From NCBI GenBank assembly GCA_051453625.1, contig JBOZIK010000001.1:12628630-12669696 (forward strand): DNA of 41,067 nucleotides, in the 5' to 3' direction. Below the pieces are notes generated by a model. That model saw nothing but the letters and a program-made list of their open reading frames with translations. It was not told the origin of the DNA and did no database searches. The position numbers and the translations under genes are program-made. Of the stretch, positions 31,344 to 41,067 are shown piece after piece; within the stretch, counting starts at the first letter, position 1; every line of letters begins with the position of its first letter. The stretch comes from Welwitschia mirabilis. Taxonomy: Eukaryota; Gnetophyta; Gnetopsida; Welwitschiales.

Positions 31344-31990
31344 ACTTTTATAAAAAAATAATTGCCGACATTTTGCAACGAGATTCTGTGCTGACATGGC
31401 AACATGTCTCCTCGACACGACTTTTTTAGGCCACCGACATAAATGAATTACCAACATTTACATCACTGTTGGACGTTAAAGATTGTGTTGAATATTGCTT
31501 GATAAGACGAATTTGATATAACAAGTGATAGAGCATTTGGTATTCAGATTTTGGGCTTTAATTGTTGTTGTCCTACAATAAACTGAAACTTTCAACATTG
31601 GACCATGGATTTCTTGGTTATGAATTAATGGACAAACTTTTCCTTTGTCACAGGTAAATTGATTTAATTTTATTTTGTTGAAATGAGATTTTAATTTGCG
31701 AACAGCTGATTGATTTTATTGATGTTGAACTTTAGCCCTTGATTTTGATGTTCTTGATTACATTCTGCTTCTAAAACTTGGTAAATTAGCAGCAATATGC
31801 AACAAGACGTGAACCAAACTTTCAGCTGATGAGATTTCCCTGTTGAAGAAATCTGAACATGCTACCCTTTAGGAAAAGACCTCTTTTTTTTTTTTTTCGT
31901 TTTCTTTGATTTTAGTGAGTAGTAAACTGGTGTCTATGATCCTCCAACGTCATTTTAGTCCATAGCAGCAAAAACAATGCATACTGTGTA
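31344..31990. other. Spacer without recognised gene
   Basis: AT-rich, with a poly-T run near 31887-31900. No motif seen. Confidence 0.35.
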
Positions 31991-33420
31991 CTACATGTAA
32001 AATACTTAATGAGATTGCTGAAAGTTCCAGCCAAAATTGAGCAGAAATAGCATCAGAAGTTCCAGAACAAATCACAAAACAGAGTTCAGTGTTACTAACT
32101 ATTATGGACTGAATGAAACACATTGTTCAAAACCAAACAGTTTACCAAAGCTGCAAGACATTCAGTCAGTGACTGGGGTTTCTCAGCTAATTTCTTCACA
32201 TCCTCCTTTGACATGGCCCTTCCCCTGTTTTCAGTTTTTTTTTCCACGTCCAATTTAGCTACCTGAAAGATTTCCTCTTCAGCACTATTCATCTTCCTAC
32301 CATCTTCTTACCATCTTCTAGATTTGCAGATTCTTCTGCAACTTCCTCCATTTTGTTATCCACCACTATATTGTCCATTGAAATTGTTGATCGCAATCCC
32401 AGTTAGGGTTGTAGTACCTGAAACTTCAAATTGCACATTTTTCTTAGGACCCTGAGTCAACTTGGCATCAAGATCCCTGTTCCTTAGATGTCCTGGATGA
32501 TAGCATCCTAGTTTTCACAGGCCATTTTATCTTGTTTAACCCCTTGTCATTATAGTCTGCTCTGTTTCATCTTCTGAAGACACCAACTACTCTTTCTATG
32601 GCTGCATGTCAGTATCTTCACTCCACTGGGGCAAAGATATGTGGCAACTATGAAGCCTGTAATTGTCTGACCACCTTTGTAGTTCCCACTATTTCTTGAA
32701 CTAGGGAGGAAGCTGAGTTGAATGTCATACCATTTCTTGCACAGGTCAACATTATGAAAGTAAAACCAGACAAAAACTCTCTTTTGCAAGATAAGAGTTC
32801 TGAAAAATTGGAAACTGACACTGTTTGCCTGCCACTCTTTCTAGTTTCTGTACTTCTGTTTCAATATAGAGCTCACACAAGCAGCATTGTCCTTTCTGCC
32901 TAAGGAACTCTTTGAGTTATGAAAAGGGATAGCACTTGAAGAGGCCTATCAACAGTGTACCTCAAATTGAACTCCAATCTTTTCTCTGTAGTCTGAAACA
33001 CAAGGTCTTCAATTGTTGCTGAGTTGTCTTGCGTCATTGCAGCTGCAGTATCCGTAACAAAGCCGTACATCTGTAANNNNNNNNNNTCCAGGTCAGTTTC
33101 CTCAAAATATTCCTATAGCCAAAAGTCATTTTGTAGCTCCAGTGAAGTCCTCCTCAGTGAGGGAAGACAATATTGAATTCCATTGCGTATCCATTGGAAA
33201 CCATAGTAAGCCAAAGCACAGAGTTGCCAGTTGTATTGAAAGCTATTCCATACTCTCTCAACTGAGAAAATCTTATTTTGAAATGCAACCAGATTTCATT
33301 CCAGCCAAATTAAGTAGAAAAAGATTGGAATTACCATCCAGACCTCTGTCCTCCAGGAATCATCTTTGTCCCACCAGTTCCAGATGGGCATCCAATCTGT
33401 CAGATTAGAAGGGAGCAAAA
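31991..33420 (-). pseudogene. Unassigned decayed block, possibly LINE ORF1 debris
   Basis: Base composition is more even than in the surroundings, and the minus strand keeps protein-like pieces: MYGFVTDTAAAMTQDNSATI then LEFNLRYTVDRPLQVLSLFI near 33066-32915, CYHPGHLRNRDLDAKLTQGP near 32510-32450, and AEEEIFQVAKLDVEKKTENR near 32290-32230. GH preceded by Cys and followed by a charged stretch is reminiscent of the end of a zinc knuckle in LINE ORF1, but the remaining ligands are not aligned. The block contains the 10-base gap. The + frame 33142-33408 is probably the complementary shadow. Confidence 0.25.
33077..33086. other. Assembly gap (10 N)
   Basis: Ten undetermined bases. Confidence 0.98.
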
Positions 33421-35276
33421 TTGAAAATTTGTGTCTTGAAATTTCCTTTCCCAAAGGCAAGAAATAATTTCACATTGCATGAAAAGGTCACTTTATGGTT
33501 CTTACATTGAACTGGTAACATAACGGAATGCCTAAGACCTTCCCTCCATGTCTTGTGAAACGATCTGAATCATAAGAGTGGTGAAAGTGTCAGAAAATTT
33601 CAAGCTAAAATAAACTTAACATGAAGAACAATAATTAAGATCTCTGAAATGAAAACTACTAGAAGTAGATAGAAACTTGAGAAAGTACCTAGAAGCAAAT
33701 CTCCAAATGAATTTTGATGCTTCATCCTACAAAATAAGAATAAGTCAAATTAAAGCAATGACATCGACTTGAAGGGATAATTATGCACAAGAAAGGACAC
33801 ACTAAATTCTTATAGTGGTTCGACACAGAGACAATTTTTGTCAATCTCAATTTTCTCTCAGAATGGAGATAGGAGGACTTAATTTCGGATCTGTGCTAAC
33901 ACTTCAACAAGAATGTATATTTTATGGATTTACGTTTAACCTTTGCGTGTATGGGTGCTTGTAGGTCCTATCCTAACCTTCTAAAGATCATGCAAGAGTT
34001 ATAAACATATTTTAGATACTTATTCACTCCATTGAAGACAATAGTTATCTTTATGATGTTGAATAAAATAAAGTTTAGCTCAAATGGAGAATAGAGTGAA
34101 TTTAGCACATAGGTGCGAAGTCTTTTAACAAATAGAGAACAATAGCAGCGGTGTCTATAGAGTAAGTTTAATCTTTTACAATTCTACAAACATTTACAAA
34201 GGTCAGAAGAACTAGAGGAAATGTTGGCAAGGTTCCTCTAAGAGATGTGGCACTTTTATGTTAGCATGTGAAGCCAAATCTTGTATTATGTTAGGCTATA
34301 ATGTTGTAATGGAAGGGTAACTTTGGTAGTACATTTGCATGTTGTTATTAAAATTCAAAGTATAAAGTGGGACTTAGAAGTAAATGGAGGGTGAGGTTAG
34401 AGTTTTCTACGAGCTTGGCTTGGGTTTAAAACTCTAGCCCCATTTAAAGGGCTTGGATCCTTACACATCATTTGACAAGAAGTTCATTTGCTTATTGATA
34501 ATATAGTTCTTCCTTCTTCATGGACATTTCCCTTTGCCTTCAAAGTTTTAGCATATAAATTTGTGCATCTTGTGGCCCTTCTTGGTTTTTGCCTTTTTGT
34601 TATTTCATGCTTTGTTGCTTTTGTTTTTGTTTTTAACTTTTGGTTTTTTGTAATAGTGCTGGTAGAGTGTCAAGTTTTGATCCTTGGATTTTAGCAACCA
34701 AATGAATAAGAAGTTAGCATAGAGGTTTGGGAAAGGCATATCTAGGGTTTATTGGTCCTATGTAGAGATTAGTGTAGATCTTTGAGGATGTGCAATGTGA
34801 GCTTGAAGGATTCAGGGCCTCAAAGGCGTAGTTGGTTGGCTTTTACATGCATATTCTTGATTTAGTAGGAGCCATGAAGACAATTATTGCTATTGTTGAA
34901 AACTTTGATCCAAGGCATTATGGTTTGTGAACGATGAAAATCTGAGATCTATTACATGAGAAAATAGGAATGCTCCTAATTCTTGCAAATCCTCGTCTAT
35001 GTTTGATGAGGAATGGTTAAGGTTAAATCAAAGGTAGCTTGGCTTAGTTTGGTGGTGCACTGTTGATCACATCATGGCTAAGTACTAGGAAGAACAAATG
35101 ACAATAGGGCTATTGAAGGAGATGGAGTTACATTTCCAAGGTATGAATGCATGGAATAAGTTTATGTTCACAGAAAGCTTCATCATATTGATATGGAAGT
35201 CTTTGAGAAGTTGTTATAATTTTTGGCGTTTCTTGACACGATTTAATGTCCCAGTAGTAGATCTAAAAGTAGTAGG
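33421..35276. other. Spacer without recognised gene
   Basis: The phrase tatagtggttcgacacagag near 33820 resembles sequence often found in plant Copia LTRs, but no termini were found. The + ORF at 34488-34694 is hydrophobic low complexity. No gene is supported. Confidence 0.35.
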
Positions 35277-35640
35277 TTACAAGGTTGTTGGCAACGAGCA
35301 ACATATGGTGTCTAGCATATGTGATGATAGTTGTCTTTTGTTTCTTTTACAACCTTCATAGATGTTGTCTATGACAACTTGCATAACTATGTTAGGTTCA
35401 ATCTCCTCCACAACATCAACCAAAATATCAAAAAGATAATGGCTATTTCTCACATAAGGCATAGAATCAATGGACTTCAAAAATATGGTATTCATGCCAC
35501 CATGACCAAAATATTGACAAAAATTCTTCCTTTAACATCAATCCAGTTGTCATGCATTATTGTGTAGCCAATTCTATCCCAATCCCTTTTTGTAGGTTTC
35601 AACTTTGGCAATAGTTTCCTACACCATTCAAAGTTTACAA
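35277..35640 (-). pseudogene. hAT-type transposase relic (DUF659)
   Basis: On the minus strand, KRDWDRIGYTIMHDNWIDVK then GRIFVNILV (about 35605-35510) matches the DUF659 signature T.GYTIMSDGWTD.KGR.L.NFLV. After a stop and a frame change, IFLKSIDSMPYVRNSHYLFD, ILVDVVEEIEPNIVMQVVID and N continue with the next conserved portion (FLKSID.S.......L..L....VEE.G..NVVQV.TDN). The following HM.DTICCSLP resembles W.PCAAHCL in decayed form. DUF659 is the catalytic-fold portion of plant hAT-like transposases. The BED finger and C-terminal dimerisation region were not found, so only an internal fragment is supported. Confidence 0.75.
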
Positions 35641-36283
35641 TAAAAGAAATAAAAATATAGAACATTTGAAAATAAAAGAAATATTAAAACATGCAATAAA
35701 AACACCAAAAAGGAAACAAAGAGGAAATAAAATTGGAAGAGGGTTGTACTTGATATTGTAAGTTATCATGAGGCCAAACCTTATATTTTCCCCTTTATAT
35801 TAAAAGGGACCCTCTGTTGTAAAGTTAAAAATAAAATAATTCGAAAAAAGGAGTGTGTGGTGTAAATGTTAATTTAGGGCTTTGTATCAAACCCAAATGT
35901 TGTAAATGAAGGGTAGGGGTTCCCTATGTGGGTGTGGTTGTGATTTAATTCATTTGCATTCTCACTTGTGGGTTGTGGCTTGAGCTAGAGGAATGACTTG
36001 TGTTCCTTGTGATTGCTAGCTTTGCAGTTGATCTAATAGAGCTTTGTGTTGGTTCGAGGAAATAGGATGAAAAGGGTCCGAACCTCTTTAAATTGTTTGT
36101 GTGCATGTTTGTTTGTTATTTTATTGTTTTAATGCCTTTTTGCTTGTTAGTAAACCATATTTCTTCTTCAACAATGACCCTCAAACTAGATTATAGTTGG
36201 GCCCTTTGTAATCAGTTCCTAAACCAGCTAACACCTCAATTATGTGCTTATCTTATGGCAACTTGAATACATTAAATGGAATT
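35641..36283. other. Spacer without recognised gene
   Basis: AT-rich, no motif. Confidence 0.35.
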
Positions 36284-37381
36284 TGTTGGGATTGTAACCA
36301 CCCTAGAGGGGATTAAATGGGGTTTTTCAAAATAAACCAAAATAACTTAAATAAATTTCAAAGCACAAATGAGAAATAATAAACAAAAGAAAAGATGCAT
36401 CATTGATTTTTATGGTGGTTCCCCAATCTAGCCTACTCCAACCTCAAGGGGTAGCAGTAGCCCTTAGCCTTCTGGTTCCCTTAGCATTAAATCAACACTT
36501 ACAACTTTGATCAACCCTTCTCACCAAGGGTTTCCTTGACCAAAGCAAAACAACTTGCTCTATCTTGTGAGCAGATTTTTAGTCACCCCTTTTCACCAAG
36601 GGTTCCCTAATCTACAAATAACTTGCTTAATCCTTTGAGCTAGTTTTAGTCAACAATGGCCTGATGGAAGTTGTGCCTTCTTTCTGCACAATATGTCAGC
36701 ATATAATACAAATATGTCTTGAGGAAAGATTACAATAGTTAGGAGCAGAGAGACAATAGAAAAGAAGAGATTTAGGTGCAGATTAATTTTCACAATATGG
36801 TTTTGCTTCTACAGTTCAAATCTGAACTTTTTTATATAAGGGCATGGAGTTAGTTATTGAAAAGATTGGTGGGAGGCAGTCATTCTCGACCTCTGTGTTG
36901 CTAATGCATGCCCACTAGGCATTGGAGTCAGATGCAACTTGAATTTATTTAGTCTTGAAATGATTTGAGTTTAATTTTTGCCCAATATTCACATTGCTCT
37001 CGTGGCTTGGACGTGCCAATAGAAATTCCGAATGTCCCAATTGGTCCTTAGATCTTTCTCTAAAAATCTAGAACGTCCTAATTAGAAATTTGGACATCCC
37101 AGCTTGATCTCAATTTCCTCCTCTATAATGCTCAAAAATCATACAATGAATCTAGAATGTCTTAGGTCCCATTTACCTATCTTTGATAGTTGAAAAACCT
37201 AGACATCCCATAGAAAAACTAGGAGGTCCCATGATCTGATCCTCAACTTTTAGACTTGTAAAGAACTAAATTCATTTGACGAATAGATCATGAGGGATGA
37301 TGGAACTTCTCCTCTCCAAATTTGATCTCCACGAGCTGGTTAATCATTTCAACTTGCTTCTCATTGAAAATTGCTTTAACA
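36284..37381 (-). mobile_element. Copia-type LTR (3' LTR of a minus-strand element), about 1.1 kb
   Basis: The block starts TGTTGGGATTGTAACC and ends TTTAACA, giving TG...CA ends with a TGTT/AACA short inverted terminus. It is followed directly by a polypurine tract on the minus strand (37382-37394), the layout expected at an internal/3' LTR boundary. Internal phrases such as atggtggttccccaatctag are typical of plant Copia LTRs. A minus-strand TATA-like CTTATATAAA (36831-36840) lies inside. No second LTR was found in the window, so the element is partial or the other LTR lies beyond or has decayed. Superfamily is inferred from the polypurine/LTR junction style, not from a pol domain. Confidence 0.6.
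36831..36840 (-). promoter_or_regulatory. LTR TATA-like box
   Basis: CTTATATAAA on the minus strand inside the LTR, about 540 bases from the 5' (minus-sense) end, is the likely core promoter of the element. It is a sequence match only. Confidence 0.4.
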
Positions 37382-37394
37382 ATCTCCCCCTTTT
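37382..37394 (-). promoter_or_regulatory. Polypurine tract of the LTR element
   Basis: On the minus strand this reads AAAAGGGGGAGAT and abuts the TGTT start of the LTR. It is the plus-strand primer site for retrotransposon reverse transcription; in plant Copia elements the junction AAAGGGGGAGATTGTTGG-type is characteristic. Confidence 0.7.
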
Positions 37395-37904
37395 CAATGA
37401 TGACATGTCTTGAAGTGCTCTGACAAGGAGAGAACTAGAAGATGAGGGCTCGTATGCTGTACTCCTCTTCAAGTAATGCCCTTTAGAGCATAAGGAGCGT
37501 TCAAATTTTGATAAGCAAGAGCATCGGTTGTTTACACAACCGTATTTGTGTCTTAGTCCCAAGGGTATCTTGCAAAACAAAGTTAGTGGAACAAATGTCC
37601 TCTGCTAAAAAAGGCATGGTAGTGCATTGTTATAATCATTCATATCAAAAATTGATAAACATATTCTTCCCCTTTTGTCATCAATGAAACACAACAAGGG
37701 CTGCTAGATAAAACACTAGGTATAGGTAAGAAATTATTAAGTAAAAACATGAACCAGGCATTGTAGTAGGACCAAAATACAGTAGTACATGCCATTCATT
37801 GAAGTTCATCTAAACATATCTAATTAGCTGAGTAGATGCATAAGTTTCATGAGGTAAGAAATGCATAACAAAATGACAAGATAAGAAGACGATAGGAAGG
37901 AAAA
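37395..37904 (-). other. Internal region of the LTR element, no domain seen
   Basis: The minus-strand frame at 37344-37580 crosses into the LTR and is Ser/Leu/Lys-rich without a motif. No integrase, RT or RNase H box was recognised. Confidence 0.3.
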
Positions 37905-38240
37905 TCAAGGAGATGAGGGAGCTACTAAAGGATCATCACAAGAAGGTGTTTTTGTTGCTTCTTTTTCTTCATCTGAACTTAGGAGAATGTTAGATCCATG
38001 ACCTGCCAGATCAAATATTACTTTATCAATTTCCTTGTCAATCCTGCTCAAGGCCTTTAAGATTGCTACATTTGAGTTAGTGGGGGAACTCAAATCTTCA
38101 TCTAGACGTCTTCTTTTGGAAAGTACTGGAGGAGGAGTGGGGTACAGGGATTGTGGTGCTATGAGTAGTATGATTTTTGGTCCCCATTTGTTCCACGTGG
38201 GGACCTAGTGATTATACAACCTAGTTCATGGGACTATGAA
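37905..38240 (-). pseudogene. Unrecognised ORF upstream of the LTR polypurine tract
   Basis: On the minus strand an open frame of roughly 100 residues runs from about 38230 to a stop at 37905. It has a Pro-rich start (SLYPTPPPVLSKRRRLDEDL), the helical ILKALSRIDKEIDKVIFDLA and an acidic Ser/Glu end (LLSSDEEKEATKTPS). SKRRR could be a nuclear localisation signal. It lies where some plant Copia lineages carry an extra ORF between pol and the 3' LTR, but there is no proof that it belongs to that class. No frame-breaking stop was noted inside. Confidence 0.4.
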
Positions 38241-39548
38241 CTTGTCCACATAAGGAATGTTAAATCATGAGAAGTTGTAGACTTTGTGAATCTTCTTTTC
38301 AGAATAAGTCAGACATTTGTACGCCTTTCTTATTTTTTTCGATCTCTACTTCTTTCATTTATTTAGGAAGATATTCAAACGACTTTCATTTTGTACTTCT
38401 TTTTCTCCTCGGATGCTAACATCTGGATGGAAATCCATTAGAGGAAATGTCTTAACAAGAAACAGTGAGATTCTAACGTCCTTGTTTTTCATTAGCAATC
38501 AGTTTTATGAATATACATTGTAAAATGATATGTAATGCTCCATGAAGGAGGTGTAATTGATCCTAAAAATATCACACCCGTTTATTTACAAGAGATTATC
38601 ATCTCCTACAAGCATCACATACATCATGACGTCTTATATTACCTGTCTTGTGTATGAATCCATTCTTATAATGCCTTTATAATAGCTGCAATACTAAATC
38701 TGTTTCACACCTGTCAGGACATCATAGCATCAAGGAAATCTCAATGCGTGGTGAGAATGCTAAGTTGGTCAACTAAACTATAAGCTAGATAATTGAAGAA
38801 GTTAGGCTATCATTGTATCAAATAGAAAATAGATGAGTTGTTACTGTCATAGGGTATTTAAAGTAAACTTGCATACTTGAAAATTGGAAATAAATCACAA
38901 GTTGTGCTGTCATCCCTGAGAAGCATGATGTACACTATGGTCCTCCTTCTTGCTTGTCCTGTATCCCAATCTGTTCCTGTAGTCAATTATGTGAGTTAGA
39001 TTCCTAAACTTGTCCCATGACTGTTGAGGCTCGTCTGCACAAAGAGATCTTAGTGCACTGTTAGAATGCTATATCTATAAACAATTAAATAAGTTAAATT
39101 AATTAAACAATTAGGTTAGCACTATATCAAAATAAAAGAAGTGAAATTACTGTCCTAGAGTATTGAGATAAAACTAGTATACTTGAAGATTGAAGTAAAT
39201 CACAAATTATGTTGCAACTTAATTTGCAAACTAACTTCTGAGAATAAGATAATAGACAGTGAAATAAATCAAATAACTACCACACAGGAACAAGTTTAGT
39301 TATTAGCTAAGTTATGGAGATGAGATACAAATTTTTCCAATAAAATTGGAAACCTCCTATATCATTTTTCTTTTATATATCCTCTATGACATGTCTTGTT
39401 GACCTGATGTTTTCATTTATTACTTATTCATTACATTATGAAAATTTCGTTTTTTCAGACTCAGTAATTAAGAGAGTGATTCAACATTACATATGATGTA
39501 TGCTTCAACTGCAACAAACCAATTAAGAAATTTTTAATTTGTCTACAG
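38241..39548. other. Spacer without recognised gene
   Basis: The short + frame at 38317-38523 has no motif. AT-rich sequence runs towards the candidate acceptor at 39548. Confidence 0.35.
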
Positions 39549-39650
39549 GGTCTCTCATGGTTATGGGAAGAAGCAAGGTCTTCGATGGAATATAGTAGAT
39601 TGAAAAATACAAGAAAGGGTGAGGAATCTCAACTAGAATCTTTCTTGCAA
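39549..39650 (+). CDS. Candidate exon 4 of the RWD gene
   Basis: A good pyrimidine-rich acceptor (AATTTGTCTACAG) is followed by 34 codons in phase 0, the phase in which exon 3 ends, and then a donor-like CAA|GTGTCC. The product starts GLSWLWEEARSSMEYSRLKN and continues with charged residues ending ESFLQ. Joining gives WIDWLK followed by GLSWLWEEAR, a plausible extension of the last RWD helix and charged linker as in IMPACT or RNF14. If the donor is not used, the frame ends three codons later at TAA. There is no domain match to confirm it. Confidence 0.35.
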
Positions 39651-39780
39651 GTGTCCAAATAATTAACAGCTTTTTGATGAAAAACTTTATTTTGGTGAAT
39701 AGATTATTCTAATGGCTGCATTGTAGGAATTAAACAAAGCTCCCTATAAATGTGGTAATATCCAAATTGTAGGAATTAAG

Positions 39781-39842
39781 TCTCAGTCTTAAAATTATTT
39801 GATTAGAAGATTCTCAGTCTTAAAATTATTTGATTAGAAGAT
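39781..39842. repeat. 31-base tandem duplication
   Basis: Two identical copies (39781-39811, 39812-39842) starting tctcagtcttaaaatt and ending gattagaagat. The shorter phrase ttgtaggaattaa also occurs twice just upstream (about 39722 and 39766). Confidence 0.95.
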
Positions 39843-40700
39843 TTGCAAAAAAAGGCTCATTGCTATGCGTGATGCCCTTATAAATTCTTACGTTATGATA
39901 ATTTTTGTTAACTTTGTTAGCTTGTGCTTGCCATTTTTTCCAAGTTGAACCCATGCATATATCTAATTGTTCAAATTGATCTTAAGATTTTTCTATTCAT
40001 ATGTTGATCCACATATTTGTGCTAAGAACATTGGGATTTCAAAGATGCGGGCCAATGCTATTATCTTGGTTACCATGATGGCACAACAAGCATATCATTC
40101 TCTTTGGTCCATACGTCTGACAATTTTATTCTATAGATGGTCATGTGATCTATCACATGAAGGCCTTAGTTTTAGGACTTTTATTGGTTGATCCATAGGT
40201 CATTTTTCTTTTTCTTTTCTTTCTTTCTTTCTTTTTTCATTTCCCCCCCTTTTTTTGCTTCCTTATTGTCTTACTATTGGGCGTATGATACTTTTAGAGA
40301 TTAGACAAGTAGGCAAGTGTTTGTTTCATCAGAGCCAAAGNNNNNNNNNNCCTCATCCCAACCCCTTTTATTGGAGGATTTTGTTCACATTTTATAATAA
40401 AAATTCATTTCTTGTTTTATCAAAATTTGATTTTGTGCTCATCTTTGGTGTTTGGCTCTTATGTTCTCCTTCGTACAGTCTTCTCTTGAGACACCTTTTT
40501 TTAAGTGTTTCTTCATTAAAAAAAGTGGTACTCAATTGTTCCACATGTTTTTTGCCAAGAATGTGTTTTTCACCAACCATGTTTTATTGTAAATCTGACT
40601 TGTGTTCACTTTATTCTATAACATAACTCATTAAAGAACCCTTTATGTTATTTATTTTATAAAATACTCATATATATATATGCATGTATATATATTATTT
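39843..40700. other. Spacer, assembly gap at 40341-40350
   Basis: Contains a T/C-rich tract (40201-40256), ten undetermined bases (40341-40350) and a TA-rich microsatellite at about 40664-40696. The + ORF at 40255-40626 spans the gap and has no motif. Confidence 0.5.
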
Positions 40701-40714
40701 CTTATCTCTTCCTT

Positions 40715-41000
40715 CTTTTTGACAAAGAGGAATAAGCCTCATATATTAAATCAAAAGAAGTTAGTATAGATTACAAAGGACATAGCCTTACATGAACAAC
40801 ACATTCCAGCTTATAGAAGAACTACCCAATATAGTTTCTGGGGGGAGTGGTGGTTTAACCCTAGAAATGCTTCCTTGTCTACCAGATTCAAAAAATATAG
40901 CAGATCGAAGCACAACCATAGATAAATATAGTAAAACAATGGGAGGTGAGGGGAAGTTTTTAGGATCCAAAACACCCTAGAAAAGGTTGGGGGGAGAGAA
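40715..41000 (-). mobile_element. Possible LINE 3' end fragment
   Basis: On the minus strand a short frame (40970-40788, with SPPIVLLYLSMVVLRSAIFF inside) is followed by GATTTAATATATGAGGCTTATTCC and then CTTTGTCAAAAAG at the end. This layout, with a final ORF, a T-rich tail containing TTTAATATATGAGG and a CTC/TTTGTCAAAA end, resembles plant LINE 3' termini such as the one at 22265-22320. The evidence is pattern only. Confidence 0.3.
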
Positions 41001-41016
41001 GGGGGGGGGGGGGGGG
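41001..41016. repeat. Poly-G run (16 G)
   Basis: Sixteen consecutive G following an AG-rich stretch with an earlier G6 run; able in principle to form G-quadruplex, and a frequent site of sequencing error. Confidence 0.9.
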
Positions 41017-41067
41017 TTGTAAATGGTTTTTAAAATTATTAAAAATTTTAAAAAAAAAAATTAAATA

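Larger units (their letters stand above)
28920..39548 (+). other. Downstream intronic region (intron 3 if exon 39549 is real)
   Basis: It begins with the donor GTAATC and ends with a pyrimidine-rich acceptor at 39548. If the candidate exon belongs to the RWD gene, the intron is about 10.6 kb and holds small tandem repeats, a hAT relic and a Copia LTR. The region 28998-30100 has only poly-T runs (29361-29410) and no recognised gene. Confidence 0.4.

Noticed and set aside
40255-40626. 123-residue + ORF with hydrophobic segments
   Set aside because: It crosses ten undetermined bases and has low-complexity Phe/Leu composition.

Overview
This is non-coding-rich plant nuclear DNA. It is AT-rich with long introns, and most of it is decayed retrotransposon sequence. 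The relics include plant L1-type LINEs (DUF4283/zinc-knuckle ORF1, endonuclease-reverse transcriptase ORF2, zf-RVT), a Gypsy gag with a worn tRNA-Asp primer site, a Copia-type LTR with polypurine tract, and a hAT (DUF659) transposase remnant. Very long introns and old, heavily mutated LINEs suggest a large-genome seed plant, possibly a gymnosperm; that placement is inference. There are three assembly gaps: 5611-5710, 33077-33086 and 40341-40350.

One host gene is readable on the + strand. It encodes an RWD-domain protein whose first 111 residues lie in three exons (2146-2167, 2257-2348, 28701-28919). Reading frame and splice phase are continuous across all three. The intron between exons 2 and 3 is about 26.35 kb and cuts the RWD fold in half. 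The protein looks most like the N-terminal RWD of IMPACT/YIH1-type or RNF14-type proteins. The rest of the gene lies downstream: a phase-compatible candidate exon is at 39549-39650, and an unrecognised exon-like block with a strong donor is at 30142-30338.

Layout: 190-1020, LINE ORF1 relic on the minus strand. 1370-2145, minisatellite-like DNA and possible promoter. 2146-2348, exons 1-2. 2349-28700, giant intron, holding in order: a local duplication (3.17-3.57 kb); a pyrimidine/hairpin repeat (3.85-4.45 kb); an unrecognised AT-rich decayed block (5.7-7.5 kb); a + strand LINE ORF2 relic (8.5-11.4 kb); unrecognised Lys/Glu-rich remains (11.6-13.2 kb); a second + strand LINE with ORF1 and ORF2 (14.0-17.0 kb); an inositol-polyphosphate 5-phosphatase pseudogene (18.9-19.4 kb); a Gypsy PBS and gag (20.7-22.1 kb); a minus-strand LINE and a second ORF nested beside it (22.3-25.5 kb); and a second copy of the hairpin repeat (26.0-27.1 kb). 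28701-28919, exon 3. 28920-41067, a further long intron or downstream region with small tandem duplications, the hAT relic (35.3-35.6 kb), a Copia LTR (36.3-37.4 kb), candidate exon 4, and a LINE-like 3' end at the window edge.

No bacterial-style operon, CRISPR array, tRNA or rRNA gene was seen. The most interesting items are the giant intron that splits an RWD domain, the repeat family whose short perfect hairpins show compensatory changes, the degraded 5-phosphatase gene fragment inside the intron, and the extra plant-transposon-like ORF next to a LINE 3' end.
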